A stretch of DNA of 64,000 nucleotides from Alviniconcha marisindica (GCA_018857735.1 JABMCL010002141.1:112001-176000); one strand, 5' to 3'. Positions 10,365-23,150 are shown, counted from the stretch's first letter. The notes: generated by a model not told the origin, from the letters alone. Numbers and translations are program-made.

Positions 10365-12760
10365 AATTAATAATTAAAGTATTTGTAAAGTGCAAAATCT
10401 TGTCCCTAGAGTGCATACAGATGCACACATGCACCCACACACACAAGCATTCTGATGATACAAAGCTACATATACACAGTTAAAAATGGGCAGCAAACAG
10501 CGACTTGAGATGGATGAAGACAGCATCATGGAACAGAAAACATGGTAGGTCTACAGTTTTGGAAAAAAAAAATGTTTTCAGATTTCATTTGAATGAGTCC
10601 AGAGATTATTTCTGTCAGAGAGGAAGGGGAAGGTCATTCCATGTAGATGGACTGAAAACAGAAAAGGTGCGGGAAACAACAGTGGAGAGTCTGGTGCAGG
10701 TATCTGGAGACTGAGAGTATCAAAAGCAGAGTGGAGAGTACAGGCGGGTGTGTAAAGTTCAAGACAGTCACATAGATAAGATGGAGCAGTGCCTGTGATA
10801 CATTTACAACAGCGAATATTTATCTTGTACTAAATTCTTTGTTGGATTGGGAGCCAGTGGAGAAATTGAAACAGAGGTGTGATGTAGTCAGTTTTACGTT
10901 TTTTTAGTATGAGTCGAGCAGCACAGTTTTGTATGCGATGAAGGCTTTGGACAGAGGAAGCAGGCAAACCAGAAAGAGAATTGCAGTAGTCAAGGCATGA
11001 CAGAATGAGTGAGGTGACCAGTTTCACTGTGGCCTCAGTGGAAAGATACTTCCAGACAGACTAATTCAACAGAGCTGGTAGTAGCAGGATTTGGTGGTTT
11101 GACTGATGAAGTTTTCCATGGACAATGTGCTGTTGAGGAAAACACTGAGGCTTTTGACAGAGTCAGAGAGAGGGACTGTGGTATCATCAAGCTGAAGGGT
11201 GTTGATGGAAATAGAAGACAGTTCTTGTCTTGTTCCAATGAGCATTGCTTCTGTCTTTTCACTATTTAGTTGAAGTTTGTTTTGTGTCATCCAGTTTCTG
11301 ATGTCCAAATAACAGATGTGGTTTTCAGAACAGAGTGGATGTTTTCTGGTAAGGTGCTGTGAAGTAGTTGAGTGTCGGCAGCATAGAAGTGGTGATTCAA
11401 GTTGTGATGGTTGATGATGGAGGCTAGAGGGATAGTATAGAGGGTGAAGAGGACAGGCCCCAGGACAGAACCTTGAGGGATGCCACAGGAAAGTTTGGCA
11501 GGATTGCACTGCCTGTTGTTGACAGACCCTTTTTGGAACCAGTCGTACAGAAAGGACAAACCAGGCAAGGGCGGTACTGTGGATTCCAAATGTGTACTCT
11601 AGGCAGGTGAGAAGGATGGTTTGGTCAATAGCGTTAAACTTAAAGGGAGCAGAAAGAAGTGTGAGAAGCAAAACTTTTCTGGAGTCAGAGGCAAGAAGTG
11701 AGTCATTTACAGTGTGAAGGAGGATGGTCTTGATGTCAATGATGGCAGAAAGTAGGTATGGAAGGCAGTCAAGAGAGATGCAGGAATGGGGTCAAGTTCA
11801 CATGATTTGAAAGATATTGATTTCAGAAAATTTGATACATCTATTTCAGTGACAAGATGAAAGCAGGAGAGCAGTGTTCTGGAGAAAGGTGGGTCAGGAG
11901 GGCACAGCTGGAGAGGTCACACTTGTCACAGACATTTTGGATTTTAGCAGAATAGAAAGAAGAGACCATGGATGGCAGTTCAGCTGTACTGTAAGAGGTA
12001 GGCAGAGTAGGGGATTTAGCAGTGCCTAGAAGTTCATTCATGGTGGAGTGGAGTTCTTTGGCTGAAGACAAGTCAATGATGTGGTTGTTATAGTGTTTGT
12101 TTTTGATGGCGAAAATCAATTTCTGGACTTTTTGCTGTTCTTTTTGATAAATTTATCTGTAGACGTTCTGCCTGCCGACACTTGCACCTGGCCTGATTTC
12201 AGGCATGTACCAAGGTGCATACAGATTTTCAGGCAGGAGATATGTGGTGGTGGGTGCATGCTTATCCAAGAGCTAACAGAGAGTCGAGTTGTAATGTGAT
12301 GCTGGATCAGAGGAAGATGGTGTGAAGGAGAAATGCTGGGCAGTGTCAGAGCCAAATTTATTTTTGTTGATGGTTTTTAGTTTGCAACAGATGATGAGAC
12401 ATGAATTCCGAAGAGATTTAGAGAGGTGAGGACAGCTTTGTGATCAGCAATTCTAACTGGTCAGTGGCAGAGACGGACGACTCAAAGTTGTCAGATTCAT
12501 GGGCAATGAGCCAGTCAATGATGTGGCCAGATCTGTGAGTGGGTTCAAGGACCAACTGAGAAAGCTTGTGGTTGTTGAGTAATTGGCAGATGCAGTTTGT
12601 GTCACTGGAATTCAAGTTGTCGAAATGGAAATGGAAACACATAGCAAGAGACGTTTGCTAGGGCTGAGGCTGTAGCGGTCAAAGAAAGCAGAAAATACTT
12701 TGTGAAAGAGTGAGGCATCTGTAACGTACATCACAGATGCCATTATTGCATTATCAAGCT
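10365..12760 (-). pseudogene. L2/CR1-group non-LTR retrotransposon, dead copy (endonuclease end + reverse transcriptase)
   Basis: Reading down the - strand from about 12760 gives an apurinic endonuclease C-terminus (12418-12642: HRSGHIIDWLIAHESDNF, typical of the GDFN...H..GH..D...SDH module). A spacer follows (11841-12119). Next are reverse-transcriptase blocks: a decayed AFDTIDH...LL segment near 11620, GIPQGSVLGPVLFTLY at about 11470, and YAADTQ at about 11380. Further down come LQLNSEKTEAMLIG near 11250 and the C-terminal LSCLDYCNSLSG...LHWLPIQQ (10830-11027). Catalytic YADD has become YAAD, and the reading frame is split over at least three frames, so it is non-functional. The 3' UTR runs to about 10365; a related tail is at 30170-30330. 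The 5' end is truncated near a poly-C tract. Confidence 0.85.
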
Positions 12761-12838
12761 TTTGCAAAGGAAAACATCAAGGAAACTTTTGAAGCATCAA
12801 ACATTGTTGCATGACTGCACCAATGAGGCATAACGGAA

Positions 12839-12864
12839 CCCCCCCCCCCCCCCCCCCCCCCCCC
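12839..12864 (+). repeat. Poly-C tract (26 bases)
   Basis: An uninterrupted C homopolymer. See the finding on recurrent C/G tracts. Confidence 0.95.
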
Positions 12865-12884
12865 ACTCTCCATTATCATCAGTA

Positions 12885-13062
12885 TAAGGAGCCAGCAAAG
12901 TTGGATGGAAAAAACAAAAACAAAAAATACACGCTTAAGTTGAAGTACTTTCTACAAGGTTTGACTTATCCATTGTCAACAGATAAATCAAAAATGGATA
13001 ACTCAAAGAAGAAGAAAACTCCCCAGCACATTTGACTTGAGCGTATTCAACTGTATTTATGC
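12885..13062 (-). repeat. Dispersed repeat, inverted copy of 8940-9175
   Basis: TTTGACTTGAGCGTATTCAA then CTGTA at the right end is the complement of the segment near 8945. Interior phrases TTGACTTATCCATTGTCAAC and AAATCAAAAATGGATAACTC match the same repeat. Confidence 0.5.
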
Positions 13063-13190
13063 ACTACAATTGCTTTGTACACAAGACAGTTTTCTGTTTA
13101 AGTAAAGGAACAAGCAACAAAGTGCAAACTTTGATGATCTTTTTTAGTGTGCCAAGGATAAAATTCAGGTAATACACACACACAATACAT

Positions 13191-15375
13191 GGGTCATTCT
13201 CCTGAAAATTGGACCAAAGAGGGTACCTTTTCCCGATGAAATAAAAATAAAAATAAAACATCAAACTTTTTAAACTACTGCTATATTTATGATGTAATGT
13301 GTTTGGAGAAAAAAGGGGAAATGCCACAATGGAAAAATCTCTTATTTTTTACTGGACCTTTTTTTTTTTAAATAAACATTTTAGGGGCCCCTTTTGTGAC
13401 ATGGTTTGAAAGGTTAGCTGATCGCAGATATTTTTTAATCATTCCTTTAAAAAAAAAACAGGTTTCAGAGAAAGAAGGGGCCCAGTTCTTACTTTGGTTT
13501 TTAGTTTGCTTGCTTTTAAACAGTCCAAACAAAGGAAAGATAATCAGTGTCCGCACAACCGATGGTGTCTTCTGGGTGTTACAATTTTTACTTGTTCACA
13601 ACGGAAACTAAAAAAATAAATATTTTTCATCAGTTTAGTAGAAAACCAATTTATTATTTTTAAATGTTGGTGAAAAAAGGTGATACAAAATAAATTACAT
13701 ATTTCTTCGGGGTGGAAATTGCCAAAATGGGGAACGGGGGCAACAAATTTAAAACCACGCCCATTTTTTTCCAAACCCAAGTCCACATTGTGTTAAAATT
13801 TTCCCTTTTTTCCTGGGTTCTTTTTTTTTATTAAAAAAGGGTTTTCTTGGGTAATTAACCCCGGGAATTTTTTTATACGGGTTTTTTTTGCAATTTTTTG
13901 TAACCAAACTTGTTTTGGGGTGCACCACCATGACCCGGGGAAATGTAAAAAAAGGGGATTATCTTCAAGGTAAAGGGTCAAGTGGGGGGCTTATAAAATA
14001 AAAAATTTAAGTTTTACTATTCTTTTATTGTTCAAACCGTGATTTTTGCAACCAAACTCAATTTGAGTGTAGATCATCATAAGCAAAAAAATTTCCAGTG
14101 AAATGTTGGATTGCGTGTTTAAGGTCAAGTCACACCCAAAGGGTTTAAAAAGTTTCATTAGTTAGTTTGGATAATATCTTATGCATCGCTGAACCATTTA
14201 AACCAAACCCAGTAGGGGGCATCATTATAAGCCAGAGCCAATGCGAAAAAAGGGTTTTATTTTAATTAGAACAAATTTTAGTTACTGTGAGTAATAATTT
14301 CGGGTTTATACAATCAAATATGACTTTCTATTATATGTTCTGAACTGCTGATTTTTTTGGGGGACCAACTTGTTTTCAGGAGTTCCCTAATGTTCTTTGA
14401 AAAAGGTTTTTTGCGGGGTTCAAGGTAAGGTCACAGGGGTTAACTTCAGTTTGGGACAATATCTGATGGTCAAAAGTATTATGATCATCATCCCAGGTAT
14501 CATTCAGAACATAATTTTTTTTTTTCGGTCGCCCCAACGTTTTACTGATCCAAAAATGAAACTTTTGAATCCAAAATTTGTTTGATGGTACATCATCACA
14601 AGACAGGGAAAAACACCGTGGAAAGATTTTCTTGCTTTTACACAGGGCATGAGAAGAGAATATGGCTTGGGGGACTGTGGATAGATTTGCCCCGGCATCC
14701 CGTATCTAAACAGGGGTCAATATGGTTCCCAAACAAGAAAATGGGAAAGAAATTTTTTGTAATGAAATATTGTTTTTGGGGTTATGGTTCAAGTGGTTTT
14801 TCTTATATCCTTTTTACTTTGATGATTCCCCAAAAATGTGAGAGAGATTATTAATTAAGTGTGATTGGTTTTTAACTTAGAAAGAAGAAACAAATTCCCC
14901 CTGACATGTATATTTATATATATACAGTTCAGACCAAGTTAGTCTTAACCACCCCACCCCCACCTCCAAATTACTTTGGGAAAATAGAAAAGAAAAAAAA
15001 ATAAGGAAAAGAAATTTTAATCATTTTTGATGCCGTATTTGAAAAATTTTTAAAACCAAAACTTGGGCAAAAATTTTTTTTTAAATGCAGAAGTGACAAT
15101 ATTCCTTTATTAATTAGGGAAAAAATTGTATAAAGAAAAAGGCAAGAGCAAACTAGCCACTACCCCTTATTCATGCATTTTGAGTCTTCAACACGCAGAC
15201 ATGACCTATGACATAACATAATTTCAATTAACCAAGTTCCTGTCACCCTGAATTTTGTTTTTATATTTTGACACAAGAGATGTCAAGCTTTTTTTCCAAA
15301 TAAAGCATTAAAAAATTCACACTTGAATTGTTACCCTCATGTCACATTTTTGACCAGTTTTCAGGAGAATGACCC
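13191..15375. mobile_element. 2.2-kb DNA transposon-like element with TIRs and 4-bp duplication
   Basis: The left terminus GGGTCATTCTCCTGAAAATT and the right terminus (complement GGGTCATTCTCCTGAAAACT) are near-perfect terminal inverted repeats of about 22 bp. They are flanked by ACAT on both sides (13187-13190 and 15376-15379). The interior holds no intact ORF. It contains diverged tandem units of about 150-200 bp, recognisable at about 13902, 14050, 14202, 14365 and 14569. These contain phrases such as CCAAACTTG...ATCATCA and TCAAGGTCA. The same unit occurs in reverse at 63655-64000. A 4-bp duplication is compatible with Sola-type or other superfamilies; without a transposase I leave the class open. 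Confidence 0.75.
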
Positions 15376-16330
15376 ACATATGCTGTGTGTAAAACATGAA
15401 ATTGCCTTATTTGCAAAATAGGCAGCCAATTAGCCTAATAATTCATGAAGCAGGCAGTCATTTGCCTATGGTAAGATATGGCTTCAAAAAGTTGTTCCTA
15501 AAAAACCCGTGTTAAGAAAAAATGGCAGTAGTCAAAAATCTGGCTAACATGCCAAAGGTATGTGGGTTATAGTTTGTGTGTGTGTCTATGAAAGACAAGA
15601 AATGGAATGAGAGACTGAGGGTGTCAGATAATTAGACTAGAGCCTGTGGGAGACGGACAAAACTTGAGATGCAGAGAGAGGACAGAAATGAAAGAGAACA
15701 TGAGAGACTGACAGAGAACATAAAAAGAGAGAATGTGAGAGACAGAAAACCCTAGAGATGGATATTCGTTGAATTAGGCTGCCTCATTTATGAATCGGAC
15801 AACTTTTTGAGACCATTTCACACTTCCGTGTTCTGCCAGTTTTATAAATTAGGCTAAATTTGGTGCCTATTTCATGAATTAAGAAACTTCATATTTTAGG
15901 CAGACATAGTTATATCAAACACAAAAGGAGGAAGGAATAACAAAAAAATTACACCCAGTCAACAAACCATGTTTTTTCCTCCACCTTTTGTGCTTTACAT
16001 ATGTCATGCAATTTGAAAATGTGTGTTTATTTTGTCATGGCTGTTTCATCCCAAAGCAATGATTTTTTTGATTTTTTATTTCTTACTGTTTGGTAGGCAA
16101 TATTTTGTCAACTCAGCAACTTCCAAGGGGATTCTCTGGCAATATGCTGGATGGCAAGAAAGAATTTGTAGTTTATGCAGGCTTTTTTTTTTTTTTTTTT
16201 TTCTCCAAGGTGCATAACCTAGACATGAAGTCAAACTTTATATGTGCACTGTTATCACCATTTCAGCTTTGTAAGCAAGGCTGCTGATATGATAATGTAT
16301 AAGATTACCATGTCCACTCAACCAACACTT
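15376..16330. other. Non-coding interval
   Basis: Includes GAGA-rich tracts at about 15600-15760. Two similar phrases about ATTAGGCTAAAT / TTCATGAATTA lie near 15430-15460 and 15840-15890. No gene supported. Confidence 0.4.
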
Positions 16331-17260
16331 GTGGACAATTGATGAGGCATAAGCCACTGCCTGGCTCCAAGGTAGTGTTGAAGTGGCCTGGTTGCTTGGT
16401 GCATCACACTTGGTCATCTCCAGGCAGGAACAACACTTCCAGGCCACATGATGGGTCCAGAAGCACACGCTGGGCTGTCCAGTCCAAAGACCAATGGCTG
16501 AGAAGATGGCTACATCCAGCACTAGGCTCTACATCCAATAATTGCTCCAACAAGCCTGATCCAACAGCTGCTGTGGGTGGCTATATATACAAACACCCAA
16601 CATTTGTGTGCAAACTATCAGAAATACATGAATTCAAACTCCACTGCTGCCACCCAGCTGTTTGACTGTGTCTGACCTGTTTGACCCCCTTGCATTTTAA
16701 AAATGTCATGTGAGATCAACCAACACAGTCCTCTTTAATGACAAATCATGTAATTGTCAGCATCAGAGCAATGGGTGTAGAGGCACTGAGGAGGTGTTAC
16801 AATGATGCAGCAATCAGAGAGAAGGTTAGCCATGGTGATGACTGCATCTTGGTCTTAAGTGCATTCAGCCATCACCACATAACACCCTTCTGTCACCTTC
16901 AGGACAACCTAACTGGTCCTGATCACTTTGGCTGTACTTGTACACCAAGACCGTTTTCCTGGACAACATTGATCATACAGGGTACAGTTGGTGAATGACT
17001 ACTTGCCGCAGATTGAAATCAACAGAATGGACTGGCCTATGAACAGTGCTGATCTTAACACCTTTGATTTGAGCACATATGGGCTGAAATCTGATCTGCA
17101 GTATCTCTGCTGGGCATGCTGCAGGCCCAGTGCCAGGCATCCCCCAGAAGGTCTTCACCATTTAGGTCAACTCCATGAGGAGGTTATGTGCAGAGTGCTA
17201 GGACAGCCATGGAGGCCACATCCACTGCTTACAGAGTCAATGAACAAATTTTAAGTCCTG
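16330..17260 (+). pseudogene. Tc1/mariner-type transposase remnant
   Basis: Translated pieces in shifting frames follow the order of a Tc1-like transposase. A helix-turn-helix-like stretch lies at about 16430-16560 (TSRPHDGSRSTRWAVQSKDQ, compare the RPRSGRPRVTT...DR.I type). A middle part at 16738-16900 keeps ISHHH-like and LQDNLTG residues. The C-terminal block is VNDYLPQIEINRMDWPMNSA DLN near 16985-17060 (family motif: NDYL...I..M.WP..SPDLNPIEH.WD). The DDE residues are not all recoverable, and stops and frameshifts are frequent. No terminal inverted repeats could be located with confidence. It is an old, dead copy. Confidence 0.75.
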
Positions 17261-17709
17261 CTGAGATTCTCTCAACATTTGGCAAATAAAATTTTGAATC
17301 CCACCAGCTTTGATCTTGTGTTCAGAAATCCAGAATCAAATGAAAACGATCTCTAAATTCTGATGTAAAGAAAAAAGAAAAAAAGTGAATTGAATTAAAT
17401 ACTACTGAAATTTGAAGTTTATGAATTCCTTGGTGTGAAGTTGCGTGTTTGTTTGCAAGTGGTTTTTGTGCCTAATACAATATACATATATGTGTTACAT
17501 TCTGCAGTGCAGTGCTTAACTTGAATTAATTAGTTTACCACAGTTTATTACATAAGAAACCAATGCAAAAACAACGAAGCACGTGAGTGGTAGTTTTTAG
17601 GTATGGTTGACTTGTTTGGGTAACAAGTGACTGGATGAACTGCAGTGGTTTATATCTTTGGTGCCAGGTGTGGCTGAAGTATATTGTGTCAGGTTACTTC
17701 ACAAGACTT

Positions 17710-18183
17710 GATTGATTGATTGATGATCACTTATATAGCGCTATTCTCCGCTCTCTTGAGCAGACTCACTGCGCTCGCATGTAGCTCTACATGAGTGACT
17801 GGCTTTTTATAGCGCGTTTTTTGCATATCCACCAAAGTGGTATACTTACAGCGCTGGCATGGCTGGTGCCACATGAAACTGCAGCCATCTTGGCGCAAGT
17901 TCTGTGTACACCATACAACCATGCACCATGTCACTTCATGCAAAGCCGCATACGTAAGGTGTATGCGTGTTTAGCTGTAACCTGCCACCTGCACCTTTGG
18001 CAGAATAACCGGGATCTTTTACGTGCTACTGCAGTAACACGGGGGTGGAACGGATACCAAAATTAGAGTCAGCACAGAAAGTCGACCCTGGAGAAAAAAA
18101 TTCTCCCGCTGCTCCTGCAGGGATTTGAACCCACGACCTTTCAGTCACGAGCCTGGCGCTCTAACCACTGAGCTATCCCCGCC
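17710..18183 (-). mobile_element. tRNA-derived SINE, family B, near full length
   Basis: On the - strand, GGGGATAGCTCAGTGGTTAG begins at about 18180 (A box). The anticodon-arm region follows, then a B box GGTTCAAATCC near 18125, so the pol III internal promoter is complete. The ~400-bp body ends in a (TCAA)n-like tail at 17710-17726 (ATTGATTGATTGAT on +). The body includes complements of GCAGTGAGTCTGCT and AAGTATACCACTTTGGTGGA. Copies: 9430-9925, 22586-23016, 57476-57855 and a fragment at 59338-59530. At about 470 bp it is long for a SINE. Confidence 0.9.
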
Positions 18184-18403
18184 CCCTTAAGCTAGAGAAC
18201 TGTGAAATTAGCACCCCCAGTCCTGCACATAAAGAAATTTGGCAATTCACTTAGAATCAGTCATCAGTTTGGACAGTTGTAAATTAATATTATGTATGAT
18301 TTAGGGATGTAATGATGAAATGTGGTAGACTTTGATCACTGACTTCACATTAGCATCATTTTCAATTCGTTTGATGCAAGCACAGCAAACCATGAGGAAT
18401 GAT

Positions 18404-18436
18404 GGGGGGGGGGGGGGGGGAGGGGGGGGGGGGGGG
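18404..18436 (+). repeat. Poly-G tract
   Basis: 33 bases of G with a single A at 18421. Confidence 0.95.
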
Positions 18437-19041
18437 AACAAGAGAAAAGGAAGTGATGTTTAAAAAAAAAATGATGATAGTATGTCTGACTTCAGCTTTG
18501 CTCTGAGTTCCAAAGAACTGACAAGGATTGTTGATTTAGCAGATCAAGTCATGCCAGTATGAAACCAATTGTTTGACATCAGCAACGACAACATGTACAA
18601 GCCATCAGCTTATTGGAAACTGTGTGTTGATCACTGCAAAATGCTTGGCACCACTGGAATTTATTTTCTTTGGCCAGACATGTCTGTGGAATATAAGAGT
18701 AAAAACAGTAGGAAGGGGAACAATACAAAAAAGGTGGGCAGAAGTCTGTGTTTGATTCAAAGTTTGATTGGAGTTCCTAATCCTTGAATAACTAACTTAC
18801 ATGTTCAGATTTCTTCATGGACTACCACAAAATAAGAAACATGAGTTGCCTAAATTTTGTTGTAGCCTGACAAAACTTGTGTTTTATGAGGTGGATATCC
18901 ACTCAAACCCATTCTCTCTCTCTCCATATATATATAGAGAGAGAAAAACAAGGCTCTCTGTGACTCCTGGGTACCGCACCGTGCAGGAAGATATATATAT
19001 ATATATACCTTCTCTCTCTCTCTCTCTATATATATATATAG

Positions 19042-19357
19042 TGAGCCGATTTTGCCTAGCAGTAAGGCATTAGGCTGGTAAGCAGAGGGACCTCGGTCTG
19101 AATCTGCTTCGGCTCTCCTTTCTCTTCAAAAATTGTGGTCTGTGGACACTTGTCTTGTTTGTGACTTTGCCCCTCACAATTAATGAAACATTAAAATGGC
19201 TCTCATCACTGCCCATCTTAATGTAGGGGTCATTCTGGTGGCGACAATATAGCGATAGGTATATAATCTCCCTCTCCCCCCACCTCTGTACCCCCTTCCC
19301 TAATAAGCCTTACAGTTTCTGTAGACTTTAAGCACCATGTTTACTTACTTACTTACT
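19042..19357 (+). mobile_element. tRNA-derived SINE, family A (inserted in a TA microsatellite)
   Basis: The head reads GAGCCGATTTTGCCTAGCAG with TAAGGC (A box) and GGTCTGAATCT (B box, mutated). The body matches 7042-7367, and the tail is (TTAC)n at about 19340-19356. Both flanks are (TA)n, 19027-19040 and 19358-19370, so the target was the microsatellite itself and the duplication cannot be distinguished from it. Confidence 0.9.
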
Positions 19358-19370
19358 ATATATATATATA

Positions 19371-21360
19371 CAAACATGATGGTGCATGTAGTAAGTAGCT
19401 TAAGTATACATTTTAGGGAGAAACTGGATACATTTCTTGACTGAACAAACATCTGAGTGTTTTTGATTTTGTTTTCGTTGTTTTGATGCTGTTTAAAATC
19501 TTTGAAACTCTTTATTAGCTGTAGCCAATTTAATTGACTGCTTGTCAAGGTCAGAGAAATGTTTAAAAAAAAGGTATTTGTGGCTGTTTCTTTTTTTCTG
19601 TTTTGAATGTGAATTATGAGTCACATGTTAGTACTCAGGCCAATTTTGATATTGCACTATTTGCTGAGTGCATGGTATACATGATGCAGGTGTTCCTGAT
19701 TAAGACTGGAGCATCCCTGTCAGTGCCCCTTTTGTGAACTGTTATCTCTCTCTCTCTGTCTTTCTGTGTGTGTCTTGTGCCATGCTGTAGTCTGCAAGTG
19801 AAAGCTTCACAACATCAAATTTTGTGGGTGAGTAGCAATTGCAAGTGTGCAGTGGTTCACATGGTTATATGCCACCTCTTTCTCCTCTTTGTGGTTAGAC
19901 CCAACAATGTTAAACTGCAGTTACATTACCTGTACAGAAATATATTTGAAGATAATATGATGCCGACCAGTTTGTGTGTGGTGTGACTGGAGTGGGTTCT
20001 ATCAGAACAGAAACGTTTTATCAAGCTCTTTATAAACCCTGCCAAATACATGAGAAATCAACTTTCAGTCACAATGAACTGTTCTGGACTTCTCTGCATC
20101 AGGCATTCATGGTCATGTGCATTACATATAGGTACTTGTATGTGCAATGCTTTTGTGATATTTAACAATTGGTTTAAACATTTTCAATGACCAACCATGA
20201 CAACCAGTACCATATCAAACACTTTGCCCATGATGTACACTTACTTCAACATTTAATGTAACCCAAACACTGACAAAGCCATATATGCGAAAACATTTGG
20301 GACATTTCTCTGAAGCTGTCTCCTAAAGGCATTGATTTCAGTGGTTAACAATAGATCATTGAATTGTTGGTGTGAATTATGCTTACAACCTGAACATGGC
20401 AGTCACTCAATTAATACAAACATTTTTGTATAAAGCTTTCCTACTCATATGGTGGATCATTAAATTAACACTTATAATGGTGAACCACCATGCATGTACT
20501 CTTGGAAAGTTACCCACAGATTACCTAGGCAAGGTTTCATTCTAAACCTTTAATAGCTGCTGGCCCTTTGATTCAGGCAAGTTTTTTATGTTGCATATAA
20601 TTTTTTCTTCTTCTAATATTTATGCGTTTTCCATTTTAATGCCTATTTTGTGCAGTTTAAACACCAGCAACTAGTCTATTTTAGATCATTTAACATTCTC
20701 TTGTCTTATTCCCAGTAAAACAAGAACACCAGTTACACCTGGACAACTTTGCATTCAAGTGCAAAACTGGGAGGGGAAGTATTATCTGCCTTCATACTTA
20801 CAAATCACACAAAGCATATTGTACATGATCTTTTTAACGTATGTATCAACCAGCCAATGTTCAAACTACACTGGACAAAAATTTAAAAAGCACAATTTGC
20901 AGTTTATCTTTGTGACACACATGTGAACCTAAAACAAGGTCAAGATCATCAAACCTGGTATGAATCCTTAGGCTGCTAGTGAGGTCATAATCATATAAAG
21001 TGTTAAAGACCCTGTGCCAGAGAAAATGCCAAAGTTAAAGTTGTTGTAAAACCAGAAAACACATCAACCATCTCCCCTCAAGTACATGCAGAAGAAAAAG
21101 TCTCATATTCATGATCTAGTTGACTTATTTAACATCTGTACAAAATTGTTAACATCCATACAAAGTTAATAAACTTAATCAGACAAGCATAACATTTTCA
21201 GTTAAAACTGTTTGACACTGCTTAAACCTTCAAATATTGTCAAGGTCACTGAAAGTTGTATGAACAGGTAAAGTGTAACGAGTAGTACCAATATCATGCA
21301 AAGTGTGATATTTATGACGTGAAGTGTGGTATCCAAAAAAATCACAGTATCAAAAAGAAA
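19371..21360. other. Non-coding interval
   Basis: AT-rich, with no supported gene. A phrase CACTGGACAAAAATTTAAAA at about 20872 looks like a mariner-type terminus, but no partner terminus was found. Confidence 0.35.
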
Positions 21361-21530
21361 TCTGAAACAAGAACGACTGCTAGCATTCAAAAACAAAATC
21401 CAAACACACAAAAGGTAAAAAAGAATGCTATTTATTAGGACAAAACACAACATGCAAATTTTCACATTATGTGTTTGTCCTAATAAATAGCTTTATTTTT
21501 ATTTTTTTAACCTTTTATGTGTTTGGATCA
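21361..21530. mobile_element. Palindromic pair of Penelope-like terminal fragments
   Basis: The left arm (about 21397-21454: ATCCAAACACACAAAAGG..., CTATTTATTAGGACAAAACA) and the right arm (about 21466-21530: TGTGTTTGTCCTAATAAATA..., CCTTTTATGTGTTTGGAT) are inverted copies separated by only about 12 bp. This makes a strong hairpin. The left side also holds the family phrase GAACGACTGCTAGCATTC, seen again at 34812 and 55630. Confidence 0.6.
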
Positions 21531-22585
21531 CAATATCAAAGTTTTTGACATACTTGTAACCTGAAAATTCAGTCAACTGGCCGGCCAGCTGGCTGGCCTA
21601 AAATTGATCATTACATAGACACCTTTTTTCATGCAAGTCAAAAAGCAAGTTAAGAAAAAAGTGGTTTCTGAAAGACATTACCTCATATAGAAATCTGTAT
21701 TAGGCAAAATGTATGCATTAGCCAGCAGCCAAAAAAAGTGGTGCTGCTTTCAGAACATATGCTTTGTTGTCTTTCAGTATTTTATAGTGAATGTTTTCTG
21801 CATAAACCAACCACCGCCTGAGAACTGGGTAGTGTTAGTAGACTGAGCTGCTGCTGCTGCTAACTAAAAGGCAGCCTCATGGGTTTATTTATCACTGCAT
21901 TTTGTTTGTTCTCTATGAAAATGATTCAGACTGACATTCCTCAGTTTGTACAAGTACATACCATTCCAATTACAACAAAAGGATGGTAGTAATCTCCAAA
22001 TTATAGTTAGTACAATACCTGGTTATTATAAACACAAAGTTAGAACTGGAAGATAAAAACAAAAACAAAAACAAAAAACACATCCCAAATGCTGCTTAGA
22101 CTTCATTCAACAACGGCCAATGTCAACACAATATTGTTTGGAGTTCAGCTCTGATCAAGGGTACATTTCACACTTGATCAGTAGTCACTGGCTACATTTA
22201 AAAAAAAAAAAAAAAAATTAAAAATGTGAAAGGCAAGAGAACTTAAACAGGCTACTTTTTTCTTTTTCTTTTCAAAGACAATTTAAGCATGGCTCCATTA
22301 CTAGCTCAAAATGTCAGAAACAAGGTAAAACAGGGCATATATTTGTTTTATGCTGACATCTGTTGTTTTGTTGTCATCAGAAAATATATAACCTTCCATA
22401 AATTCAACAAACTGTCATGCAGATTGAGGAACCTGATTCTATTCTACATGTTTATATGCATCTATTTCTCCATGACTTTGTGCTCTTTGGAAAAGCTGTT
22501 TTTCATACACAACTCATCATGTCGAGTTGTGCGCATTAAAACAATAAACCCCGTTTGTCCTATTCAAACGTCATGTGTCATTTTT
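21531..22585. other. Non-coding interval
   Basis: AT-rich, with A-runs at about 22200-22217 and (AAAAAC)n at about 22056-22078. No gene supported. Confidence 0.35.
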
Positions 22586-23016
22586 GACTGATTGATTGAT
22601 TATCACACTAGTCTCCTACTCCACGATTGATTATCACACTAGTCTCCTACTCCACTCGCAAACACACTCACTGCACTTATGGCGCATGTAATTCTAAAGG
22701 AGTGACTGTAGCCTTCAATAGTGTGTTTTGAATAGCCACCAAAGTGGTGTACATACAGTGCTGTTTGGTTGTTACATGGCTGGTGCCATGTAAAACTACT
22801 GCTGTCTTGGTGCATTCTGTGTGCTCCATACAACCATGTACCATGTCACATCACTGCATGCAAAGCCACATACATAGGGTTCTGCAGCATGCACGTTTAG
22901 CTGTAACCTAGCTGCCACCTGCACTTTTGGCAGAATGACCAGGATCTTTTACATGCTACTGTGATAACATGGGGATGGAATTGATACTGAAATAAGAATC
23001 AGCACAGAATGTTGTA
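22586..23016 (-). mobile_element. tRNA-derived SINE, family B, head missing
   Basis: The tail (ATTGATTGAT) is at 22590. A 30-bp segment beginning GATTGATTATCACACTAGTC is duplicated in tandem at about 22592-22655. The body follows with AAGTGGTGTACATACAG, CATGGCTGGTGCCATG, and CCACCTGCACTTTTGGCAGA. The tRNA-like head is absent beyond about 23016, as in a 5'-truncated retroposon. Confidence 0.85.
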
Positions 23017-23059
23017 CTCAATATCTTTTTCTATTATTGACATGTTTTTCTATTTGTAA

Positions 23060-23150
23060 TAATAATAATGGTTACTTAGAGCAGACACTCTGCACAGGCC
23101 CTAAGCACTTACACATTCTTTAAATGTACATGTTTTCAAGATTACACACA
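23060..23150 (-). repeat. LINE 3'-end fragment (same tail as 36425-36540)
   Basis: TAATAATAATGGTTACTTAG followed by CCTAAGCACTTACACATTCT and TTAAATGTACA matches the 3' end of the LINE at 36425-37300 in the same orientation. It is a 5'-truncated copy. Confidence 0.7.

Noticed and set aside
11066..11671. A functional reverse-transcriptase gene (201-codon ORF)
   Set aside because: It is a stretch of a frame-broken LINE copy with the catalytic motif changed to YAAD in a neighbouring frame.
18115..18183. tRNA gene on the - strand (A box and B box present)
   Set aside because: It lacks a consistent acceptor stem closing after the T arm and continues into a ~400-bp repeated body found at four other places, so it is a SINE head. 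The same reasoning applies to 7300-7367, 19042-19115, 47310-47386 and 57476-57550.
20870..20900. Mariner terminus (CACTGGACAAAAATTTAAAA)
   Set aside because: No inverted partner and no transposase nearby.
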